In this document: positions 49,701 through 60,200 of the stretch, piece by piece | How the letters are laid out: every line of letters starts with the position of its first letter | Numbering within the stretch: the stretch's first letter is position 1 | Source: Karalla daura | Lineage: Eukaryota > Chordata > Actinopteri > Chaetodontiformes > Leiognathidae | Assembly: GCA_029224185.1 (NCBI GenBank) | Contig: CM055196.1 | Location: 10,520,509-10,584,508 of the forward strand | Direction: 5' to 3' | Length of the DNA: 64,000 nucleotides | Notes under the pieces: generated by a model | The model's database searches: none | Seen by the model: the letters and a program-made list of their open reading frames with translations, nothing else | What the model was told of the DNA's origin: nothing | Program-made: the position numbers and the translations under genes

Positions 49701-51227
49701 CATAATATAACACCATAGTCTTTTCCCAGCCAATCATGCACTGCAGGACCCACAACACCATCAAGTCCTCATTCGTGTACACATTTCAGATTTTGAAATA
49801 GAAGCGGAAAAACAGGTGAATGAACAGAGACAGAATATGATGTATAATATATATGAGTGTGACGTAAACCATACCCCCTGCCACCTCCAAAACAGTTGGC
49901 ATATATGTTCCTATGTTAGTGAAAGAACACAGATAACTTTGAGGCAACTGACACTTTCTTGCTGAACATCTCCACCAATTTTGGCTCCTACATACATGTA
50001 CAATTTTGGACCTTGATCTGATATTTTCCTTGAAGTCTCAACTTCCAACAGTCAGTCCTCAACTGTGTGTAGTTTGCATGTTTTCCCCATGTAAGCTTTG
50101 GTTTTCAGGGGATACTCAGGTTTTCCAACTGGTAGTGGCAGATGGCTGCCCTCTTTGAGCTTGGTTCTGCTTGAGGTTTCTGACCATTAAAGCCCCTTTT
50201 TCCTCACCAGTGTCACTTACAGCTCGCTCAGATAAGGAATCTTTTGGGCTCTGTTTTGTTTATGTTGTTTGTTTTATGTTAAGTGTTCTGAGAAAACATT
50301 GTCATGAACTCAGAGTCCAAAAACATCTAGATTGCCCTTACAAGTGAGTGACAAGTGAGGGATTTATAGTTCTTTATTTTTATTTTTTACTTTCTGGATG
50401 TTATTCATTTGGGTTAATCAGGGTTTTGTAAAATGTCCATCCATCCATCGTCAACCCCTTATCTGAAGTCGGGTCGGGTAGCAGCTTGCACAGAGAGCCC
50501 TAGACTTTCCTCTCTGCAAAATTGGCTTACTCTGACTGGGGGATCCCCAGGCCTTTCGGGTCCCCAGGTCTACCCGAAGTTCTACTCCCAGCTGGCATGC
50601 TAGGAACACCTCCTTAAGAAGGCACACTCAGTTGCGAACCTGCAAGAGTTGAACCTGCAAGGGTTCAACAATTGGATGGAGCCTCTTTTCCAGCACCAGA
50701 GTTCACTTTCCCCAGGAGGCTGAGTAGTGTGATGCCTCTATAATTGGCACACACCCTCTGGTCCCTTTCTTTAAAAAAGAAATCCTTTAGAGCCTATCTG
50801 TACTTATTGACTGCCTCTGGAGTTCCCTGGGGGACAACATTCCCCTGTAGGACTCTTTCTCCATTCAGACAGCTTCCCTAACCAGAGTCCGCCATGGTGT
50901 CTGAGGGGTCACCACACCCTGAGACCACAGGAAGTTTTGAACATCGAGGTTCAGGCAGGGGGTATCGAACATTCAAGTTTAAAACCCCCTGCCTCCCCAA
51001 GGAAGAGGGAAAACTCGGTGGGAGGTTGGGAGTTAAAGGCTTCTTGGAAAGGGCTTCCCCAGACGTTCCCAGTTTACTTGTGCTACTCATTTGGGTTGAC
51101 CAGGTATAACTACCCTGGTCTCAACGTTCATATGCCTTGTACTTATGTCCACGATCATCTACATATTTGGCCACAGAATGAAGAACACTGTGAAAAATGT
51201 AACATGACAGATATTCAGATTTTACAA

Positions 51228-51298
51228 CTTTACACTTTGGTTTACTTACCAGATGAGAACTGTATGTTCTCATTTGTTAAGTAAACCAAAGTGTAAAG
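51228..51298. repeat. 71-nt near-perfect inverted repeat (hairpin)
   Basis: The 21-base arm at 51228-51248 is the exact reverse complement of 51278-51298. Inside it, ATGAGAAC (51253-51260) pairs with GTTCTCAT (51266-51273) around the loop TGTAT. With 250-252 pairing to 274-276, the stem is about 32 pairs with one mismatch. Confidence 0.9.
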
Positions 51299-51317
51299 TC
51301 TCTTTCCTCCCCGCTCC

Positions 51318-51390
51318 GTTGCCATAGCAACATATCAACAAACAGCGACATTACAGGCATCCGCTTGGATCACTCCGTTGCCATAGCAAC
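51318..51390. promoter_or_regulatory. Two identical RFX/X-box palindromes
   Basis: GTTGCCATAGCAAC occurs at 51318-51331 and 51377-51390, each preceded by CTCC and followed by ATA. This is a perfect inverted-repeat X-box (GTTGCC-AT-AGCAAC), the site bound by RFX factors. The copies are 59 bases apart in a local duplication. Confidence 0.6.
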
Positions 51391-52277
51391 ATACAGCCAC
51401 ATTTCAAGCGTCAGCTCTGGATGTACTTCTAAAGCGTCAGCTACACCAGGTCTATCTCAGAGTCTCCCCTACCACCTAACCCAGCTCACCACCACATGGT
51501 GATCGGGTGACAGCTCTGCTCCTCTCTTCACTCGAGTCTCAATGCTCTGGTACCACGCACACTTATGAGCATCCTTGTGTTCAAAGATGGTGTTCATTAT
51601 TGACAAACTGTGGCTAGCACAGAAGTCCAATAATAAAACTCCACTCAAGTTCAGATCAAGGAGGCCATGCCTCCCTCACACCCATCCAGGTGCAACCATC
51701 ATCTGCATTGTATTGTTTCTTTTATTATATACCAACACTATCAGGTTTTGACTGGATTTTAATTGCTTCGAAACCAACATGAAAATCATTGCTCAATCAC
51801 AGTCATGTCTGGCATTAGCTTTTGGCACAGCATGGGCTCAGTCCTTACGTACTGGCGCTGTGACCACATCACAGTCAGTATTTAACCATGATTTAGGTAT
51901 AGCATGTCATATGATTGGCTGTCACTGTGGCAAGTGGAATCAACAGCCAATCTTTGTTACATACGCATCCCCATTATTGCTGACGAGCGTGTTGAGGTAG
52001 CTCAGTAGGACCAGTGTCCTCTGCACGAGCCCTCCACAGGACTCCAGCCATAATCTCCAAGAAGGCCGAAAACTCTGAGCTGCTGTTTGTATATGCACAG
52101 ACAACAGTCAGAGTTTTCCCTCCAGCCCTAAGATAAAGGAAGAAGACCCTCTTGTCTACAAGGGTGAATTCCAGCATGGCGGCACTCAGCCTGCGACTTG
52201 TGAGGATCTCCACACCTGACTGGGACCTCCTGCCTACATTCAGCACCCTGCCAACATTCAGTACCCTGGATCCATAG

Positions 52278-52313
52278 TGGGGCTCACCTCCATCTCTGTG
52301 GAGGTGAGCCCCA
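52278..52313. repeat. 36-nt perfect hairpin within the LINE relic
   Basis: GGGGCTCACCTCCA (52279-52292) and its exact reverse complement (52299-52312) flank the loop TCTCTG; one further T-A pair closes outside. Confidence 0.85.
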
Positions 52314-53132
52314 GTACAGCTAGTGGGCCCTGGGCTTCCTCCAGGCAGGGTCAAGTGTCTGTCTTCTTGAACCATCCTTAGTCTGGCCCCTTGCCTGAGA
52401 CCAATTTACCGTACCAGGAGCACATGGCTCCGGACAAGATAGCTCTTAGGTTTATTTGGGACGTGCAAACCTTTCCACCAAGATAACGTGACGGTTCCCA
52501 GAGATGGGTATTGGACATTGTTTGTGGCCAAAAATGTTGTGAAATGTGTTTTCTGAGATGTCATGTTTTCTGAAATGTTGTGTTTACTGAAATTTGTTTC
52601 TGGGAAATAATGTTTTGTTTGACCTTCAGGGCCACCGTAGAAATCAGTCAGGCACATAAACACTGTTAGTTGTTAGTTTGTTTTTTGGTTTAAAGTACAG
52701 CAAATGGGTGTATCTGGACAAATATAGTAATATGAAATGCTGGCATTATAGAACACATGGTTTTAACTAATTAAATCAACATTGTTGCTGATCTCTGACA
52801 TATTCAAATCTCTACTTACGACTAATACCCCCATCAATGTACTATTCATTTGATAGAGAATAATCAACATTTAGTTTTTTTAAATAAATTAATTCAAATG
52901 ATTAAATCAGCATTTAATGGGTTAAAAAAATTATTGAGTATATGATCATTTTAATCAGGTCTGAGCTTGTTTAAGGGATTCAACCAAATAAAAACTAGAA
53001 AAAAAATATGAATGTAGTGTATGTCAAGGGTCATACAGAGGAAATCAAACTTAAGCACATAGAAATCAACCATATTATAATCAACAAAATTACACATCCT
53101 AAAAACAAAATATGCATATACATACACACAAG

Positions 53133-53425
53133 GCTGTCGCTGCCTATAGGCAGAACACGCATAGTGTGTAGGGCCCTGCAATCCAATAGGGGCCCCGCTT
53201 TGCATGAAAGATGCGCATATGTGCCGCTGCGAACCAAGCCACTAGATCAGCTGTCAGCGCGAGGCAGGAGGAGAGAGAGCCACACGCGCTGTCACTGGAG
53301 GGGGGGGGGGTGCGAGTAAGGGCCAGGCCAAAAGCACCCTCCAGGCCAAAAGTACAAAAGCACCCTCCAAGGGGGGTAATGACATCACACAGGGCCCCAC
53401 GTTGGTCAGAAACAGCGCTACACAC
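53133..53425. mobile_element. hAT-like non-autonomous element or fragment
   Basis: The right end, read as the reverse complement, is GCGCTGTTTCTGACCAACGT followed by GGGGCCC. It resembles the terminus at 61626 (CAGTGCCGTTTCTGATTAAA, GTGGGACCC). AGGGCCCT and AGGGGCCCC strings occur inside, as in hAT-type elements of fish. A G10 run and a short direct repeat (CCAGGCCAAAAG) lie in the middle. There is no transposase frame. Confidence 0.5.
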
Positions 53426-54240
53426 ACAGACCCCAGCTCATAAACAGAGCAACACGTCAACCAACACGAAACAGTGTGCCGACAACTTTGTTGACTTTGG
53501 CATATCCAAAACTCTAATCATTAATCACATCAACTCAACCATCAATGCCACCATTTTCTTTTCTATAAAAAATAATTAATATGATTGAATTGGCATTTAA
53601 AGGATTAAAATGATGCAAATAATTGAATGTTTGGCGGTGTAGAGCAAGTTCACAAATAGTAATTTATGAAAAAAAGCTCAAAAATATATGGAGAACATAT
53701 GGGACGTGGATATTTTTGGTATGTAACATATTAATGAATTCCTTATTAATTGCAAACTTTTTTTTTCAAACAGGGTTAAATTCAAATCTAACAGACATTA
53801 TGACAGACACCTGTGTAAGCAAGAAACACCTAATATAACAGAAACATAACAGGGCACCACTTTTCAATGAAGACATTTAAAAAGTCAATGAAGTACCTGT
53901 TTTATAAAGAACCTATTTGTTTCATTCATTAAATACTAAGAAATTGTCTGTTTCTCCAAAAGGGGAACAGCTACTCTGCTGTTTGAATTGAAATTAGATA
54001 ATACTTCAGACATGACACTTGTGTACTTTGCAACGTAGCCTTGAAAAACTAAGAATAAAAAAATGTATATATATATATTTATAGATATAATATCTTTTTT
54101 TACTGTTCGCTTATCTCCACAACTCTTCCCCAAAATGTGCCTTTCCAAGCTCATTTTGGTTTTGAAAAATCGTGGAGAAAGTGACAGTGGGAGGAAACCA
54201 GAACACCTGGAGTAAACCCTTAAATATATGCTGGTGCTGC
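53426..54240. other. AT-rich spacer, 3' flank of the repeat gene
   Basis: No coding pattern. A clear minus-strand polyadenylation signal for the gene at 54241-61101 was not found here. A short relic of the common teleost repeat lies at about 54175-54225. Confidence 0.5.
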
Positions 54241-57200
54241 TTAGAATGGCCTTTTTGCTAAATCATTGCATTCGCAATACACTTCTAAATAATCGACCAT
54301 TCTAAGAATACCCACGATACTGAGGACTGTCACAGTACCCGCCATAGAACACCAAATACCACAAGAGAGAACCCGACAGAAAGTTGGGAACCTTCTTGGG
54401 GTGATCTCCTCTCTCTGGTCTGCTGGTGCATTCTCCGGGATCTCTTCCCTCTGCTCCTCAGGTACAGACACAATGCCCCCAATAGTATACCTAACAATAC
54501 AAGAGAAAACCTGACGGAAACTTGGGAACCTTCTTGCAGGGATCTCCTCTCTCTGCTCCTCAGGTGCAGTCTCTGCAATCTCCTCCCTCTGCTCCTCAGG
54601 TGCAGTCTCCAGGCTCTCCTCTGTCTGCACCTCAGGTGCAGTCTCTGGGATCTCTTCCTTCTGCTCCTCAGGTACAGACACAATGCCCGCAATAGCATAC
54701 CTAACAATACAAGAGAGAACCTGACGGAAACTTGGGAACCTTCTTGGGGGGATCTCCTCTCTCGGCTCCTCAGGTGCAGTCTCCAGGATCTCCTCCCTCT
54801 GCTCCTCAGGTGCAGTCTCCAGGATCTCCTCCCTCTGCCCATCAGGTGCAGTCTCTGTGATCTCCTCCCTCTGCTCCTCAAGTGCAGTCTCCGGGATCTC
54901 CCCTCTCTGCTTCTCAGATGCAGTCTTCGAGATCTCCTCTTTCTCCTCCTCAGGTGCAGTCTCAAGGGTCTCCTCTCTCTGCTCCTCAGGTGCAGTCTCT
55001 AGGATCTCCTCTCTCTGCTCCTCAGGTGAAGTCTCTAGGATCTCCTCCCTCTGCTCCTCTGCAGTCTCCAGGATCTCCTCTCTCTGCTCCTCAGGTGCAG
55101 TCTCTAGGATCTCCTCTCTCTGCTCCTCAGGCGACGTCTCTAGGATCTCCCCCCTCTGCTCCTCAGGTGCAGTCTCTAGGATCTCCTCCCTCTGCTCCTC
55201 AGGTACAGCCACAATGCCCCCAATAGTATACCTAACAATACAAGATAGAAACTGACGGAAACTGGGGAACCTTCTTGGGGGGATCTCCCCTCTCTGCTCT
55301 TCAGGTGCAGTCTCTGCGATCTCCTCCCTCTGCTCCTCAGGTGCAGTCTCCAGGTTCTCCTCTCTCTGCACCTCAGGTGCAGTCTCCAGGATCTCCTTGC
55401 TCTGCTCCTCAGATGCAGTCTTCGGGATCTCCTCTCTCTGCTCCTCAGGTGAAGTCTCAAGGATCTCCTCCCTCTGCTGCTCAGGTGCAGTCTCCAGGAT
55501 CTCCTCTCTCTGCACCTCAGGTGCAGTCTCCAGGATCTCCTCTCTCTGCTCCTCGGGTGCAGTCTCTAGGATCTCCTCTCTCTGCTCCTCAGGTGAAGTC
55601 TCCAGGATCTCCTCTCTCTGCACCTCAGGTGCAGCCGCTAGGATCTCCTCCCTCTGCTCCTCAGGTACAGACACAATGCCCCCAATAATATACCGAACAA
55701 TACAAGAGAGAACCTGACGGAAACTTGGGAACCTTCTTGGGGGGATCTCCTCTCTCTGCTCCTCAGGTGCAGTCTCCAGGATCTCCTCCCTCTGCTCCTC
55801 AGGTGTAGTCTCCAGGATCTCCTCTCTCTGCTCCTCAGATGCAGTCTCCAGGATCTCCTCTCTCTGCTCCTCAGGTGAAGTCTCTAGGATCTCCTCTCTC
55901 TGCACCTCAGGTGCAGCCTCTAGGATCTCCTCCCTCTGCTCCTCAGGTACAGACACAATGCCCCCAATAGTATACCTAACAATACAAGAGAGAACCTGAC
56001 GGAAACTTGGGAACCTTCTTGGGGGGATCTTCTCTCTCTGCTCCTCAGGTGCAGTCTCTGCGATCTCCTCCCTCTGCTCCTCAGATGCAGTCTCTGGGAT
56101 CTCCTCGCTCTGCTTCTCAGGCACAGTCTCCGGGATCACCTCTCTCTGCTCCTCAGGTGAAGTCTCTGGGATCTCCTCCCTCTGCTCCTCAGGTGCAGTC
56201 TCTGGGATCTCCTCCCTCTTTCCCTCAAGTGCAGTCTTTAGGATCTCCTCCCTCTGCTCCACAAGTGCAGTCTCTGGGATCTCCTCCTTCTGCTCTTCAG
56301 GTGCAGTCTCCAGGATCTCCTGTCTCTGCTCCTCAGGTGCAGTCTCCAGGATCTCCTCCCTCTGCTCTTCAGGTGCAGTTTCTGTGATCTCCTCCCTCTG
56401 CTCCTTAGGTGCAGTCTCCAGGATATCCGCCCTCTGCTCCTCAGGTGCAGTCTCTGGGATCTCGTCCCTCTGCTCCTCAGGTGCAGTCTCCAGGTTCTCC
56501 TCTCCCTGCACCTCAGGTGCAGTCTCCGGGATCTCCTCGCTCTGCTCCTCAGATGCAGTCTTCGGGATCTCCTCTCTCTGCTCCTCAGGTGAAGTCTCTC
56601 GGATCTCCTCTCTCTGCTCCTCAGGTGAAGTCTCTAGGATCTCCTCGCTCTGCTCATCTGCAGTCTCCAGGATCTCCTCTCTCTGCTCCTCAGGTGCAGT
56701 CTCTAAGATATCCTCTCTCTGCTCCTCAGGTGAAGGCTCTAGGATCTCCTCCCTCTGCTCCTCAGGTGCAGTCTCTAGGATCTCCTCCCTCTGCTCCTCA
56801 CGTACAGCCACAATGCCCCCAATAGTATATCTAACAATACAAGATAGAAACTGACGGAAACTGGGGAACCATCTTGGGGGGATCTCCCCTCTCTGCTCTT
56901 CAGGTGCAGTCTCTGCGATCTCCTCCCTCTGCTCCTCAGGTGCAGTCTCCAGGTTCTCCTCTCTCTGCACCTCAGGTGCAGTCTCCGGGATCTCCTCGCT
57001 CTGCTCCTCAGATGCAGTCTTTGGGATCTCCTCCCTCTGCTCCTCAGGTGCAGTCTCCAGGATATCCTCCCTCTGCTCCTCAGTTGCAGTCCCTGGGATC
57101 TCCTCCCTCTGCTCCTCAAGTGCCGTCTCTGGGATCTCCTCCCTCTGTCCCTCAGGTGCAGTCTCTGGGATCTCCTCCCTCTGCATCTCAGGTGCAGACT

Positions 57201-60200
57201 CCAGGATATCCTCCCTCTGCTCCTCATGCGCAGTCTTGAGGATCTCCTCTCTCTGCTCCTCAGGTGCAGTCTCCGGGATCTCCTCCCTCTGCTCTTCAGG
57301 TGCAGTCTGCGGGATCTCCTCCCTCTGCTCCTCAGTTGCAGTCTCTGGGATCTCCTCCCCCTGCTCCTCAAGTGCAGTCTCCAGGATATCCTCCCTCTGC
57401 TCCTCAGTTGCAGTCTCTGGGATCTCCTCCCCCTGCTCCTCTGCAGTCTCCAGGATCTTCTCCCTCTGCTCCTCAAGTGCAGTCTCTAGGATCTCCTCCC
57501 TCTGCTCCTCAGATGCAGTCTCCAGGATCTCCCCTCTCTGCTCCTCAGGTGCAGTTTCTGGGATCTCCTCCCTCTGCTCCTCAGATGCAGTCTCTGGGAT
57601 CTCCCCTCTCTGCTCCTCAGGTGCAGTTTCCGGGATCTCCTCCCTCTGCTCCTCAGGTGCAGTCTCCAGGATATCCTCCCTCTGCTCCTCAGGTGCAGTC
57701 TCTGGGATCTCCTCCCCCTGCTCCTCAAGTGCAGTCTTGAGGATCTTCCCCCTCTGCTCCTCAAATGCAGTCTCTAGGATCTCCTCCCTCTGCTCCTCAG
57801 ATGCAGTCTCTGGGATCTCCTCTTTCTGCTCCTCAGGTGCAGTCTCCAGAATATCCTCCCTCTGCTCCTCAGCTGCAGTCTCTGGGATCTCCTCCCTCTG
57901 CCCCTCAAGTGCAGTCTTTAGGATCTCCTCCCTCTGCTCCACAAGTGCAGTCTCTGGTATCTCCTCCTTCTGCTCATCAGGTGCAGTCTCCAGGATCTCC
58001 TGTCTCTGCTCCTCAGGTGCAGTCTCCGGGATCTCCTCCCTCTGCTCTTCAGGTGCAGTTTCTGCGATCTCCTCCCTCTGCTCCTTAGGTGCAGTCTCCA
58101 GGATATCCGCCCTCTGCTCCTCAGGTGCAGTCTCTGGGATCTCCCCTCTTTGCTCCTCAGGTGCAGTCTCCAGGATCTCCTCCCTCTGCTCCCCGGATAA
58201 AGTCTCTGGGATCTCTTCCCACTGCTCCTCAAGTGCAGTGTCCGGGATCTTCCCTCTCTGCTCCTCAGGTGCAGTCTCTGGGATCTCCTCTCTCTGCTCC
58301 TCAAGTGCAGTCTCTGGGATCTCCCCTCTTTGCTCCTCAGGTGCAGTCTCCAGGATCTCCTCCCTCCGCTCCTTGGATACAGTCTCCAGGATCTCTTCCC
58401 TCTGCTCCTCAAGTGCAGTCTCCGGGATCTTCCCTCTCTGCTCCTCAAGTGCAGTCCCCGGGATCTCCTCCCTCTGCTCCTCGAATACAGTCTTCGGGAT
58501 CTCCTCCCTCTGCTCCTCAGGTGCAGTCTGCAGGATCTCCTCCCTCTGGTCCTCAGGTGCAGTCTCTGGGATCTCCTCCCTCTGCTCTTCAGGTGCACTC
58601 TGTGGGATCTCCTCTCTCTGCTCCTCAAGTGCAGTGTCTGGGATCTCCTCCCTCTGCTCTTCAGTTGCAGTCTGCAGGATCTCCTCCCTCTGCTCCTCAA
58701 GTGCAGTCTCTGGGATCTCCTCCCTCTGTCCCTCAGGTGCAGTCTCTGGGATCTCCTCCCTCTGCTCCTCAGGCGCAGTCTTGAGGAACTCCTCCCTCTG
58801 CTCCTCAGGTGCAGTCTCCAGGATCTTCTCTCCCTGCTCCTCAAGTGCAGTCTCTGGGATCTCCCCTCTCTGCTTCTCAGGTGCAGTCTCTGGGATCTCC
58901 TCCCTCTGCTCCTCAGGTGCAGTCTCCGGAATCTCCCCTCTTTGCTCCTCAGTTGCAGTCTCCGGGATCTCCTCTCTCTGCTCCTCAGGTGCAGTCTCCA
59001 GGATCTCCTTCCTGTGCTCCTCAGTTGCAGTCTCGAGGAACTCCTCCCTCTGCTTCTCAGGTGCAGTCTCCAGGATCTCCTCTCCCTGCTCCTCATGTGC
59101 AGTCTCCAGGATCTCCTCCCCCTGCTCCTCATGTGCAGTCTCCAGGATCTCCTCCCTCTGCTCCTCAGGTGCAGTCTCCGGGATCTTCTCCCTCTGCTCC
59201 TCAGGTGCAGTCTCCGGGATCTCCTCTTCCTGCTCCTCAGGTGCAGTCTCCAGGATCTCCCCCCTCTGCTCCTCAAGTGCAGTCTCTGGGATCTCCTCCC
59301 TCTGCTCCTCAGGTGCAGTCTCCGGGATCTCCCCTCTCTGCTCCTCAGGTGCAGTTTCCGGGATCTCCTCCCTCTGCTCCTCAGGCATAGTCACCGGGAT
59401 CTCCTCTCTCTGCTCCTCAGGTGCAGTCTGCAGGATCTTCTCCCTCTGCTCCTCAAGTGCAGTCTCCAGGATCTCCTTCCTCTGCTCCACAGTTGCAGTC
59501 TCGAGGAACTCCTCCCTCTGCTCCTCAGGTGCAGTCTCCAGGATCTCCTCTCCCTGCTCCTCAGGTGGGGTATGCAGTATCTCCTCCCTCTGCTCCTCAG
59601 GTGCACTCTCTAGGATCTCCTCCCTCTGCTCCTCAAGTGCACTCTCCGAGATCTCCTTCCTCTGCTCCACAGTTGCAGTCTCGAGGAACTCCTCTCCCTG
59701 CTCCTCAGGCGCAGTCTGCAGGATCTCCTCCCTCTGCTCCTCAGGTTCAGTCTGCAGGATCTCCTCACTCTGCTCTTCAAGTGCAGTCTCCGGGATCTCT
59801 CCTCTCTGCTCCTCAAGTGCAGTCTCCGGGATCTCTCCTCTCTGCTCCTCAGGTGCAGTCTCGAGGAACTCCTCCCTCTGCTCCTCAGGTGCAGTCTCTG
59901 GGATCTCCTCCCTCTGCTCCTCAGGTGCAGTCTGCAGGATCTCCTCCCTCTGCTCCTCAGGTGCAGTCTCCAGGATCTCCTCCCTCTGCTCCTCAGCTGC
60001 AGTCTCTGGGATCTCCCCTCTCTGCTCCTCAAGTGCAGTCTCCGGGATCTCCCCTCTCTGCTCAAGTGCAGTCTCCAGGATCTCGACTCTCTGCTCCTCA
60101 AGTGCAGTCTCCAGGATCTCCTCCCTCTGCTCCTCAGATGCAGTTTCCAGGATCTCCTCGCTCTGCTCCTCAGGTACGGTCTCTGGGATCTCCTTCTTCT

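Larger units (their letters stand above)
50430..52400 (-). mobile_element. Degraded LINE retrotransposon (endonuclease and RT fragments)
   Basis: On the minus strand, 51974-52375 encodes a fragment resembling the apurinic-endonuclease domain of fish LINEs (SGVEILTSRRLSAAMLEFTL, then GGKTLTVVCAYTNSSSEFSA, FLEIMAGVLWRA). About 50430-51080 holds further minus-strand sequence, including the region around KKGPEGVC and a reading-frame-broken ITLLSLLGK-like stretch typical of the reverse transcriptase, plus the 3' part with the 'aggaacacctcctta' string common in these elements. Several stops and frame shifts show it is dead. Confidence 0.7.

Noticed and set aside
54857..59613. Plus-strand frames reading QSLGSPPSAPQV- or LRDLLPLLLRC-type repeats
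   Set aside because: Alternative antisense phases of the same minisatellite; none has a unique N- or C-terminus or a promoter.
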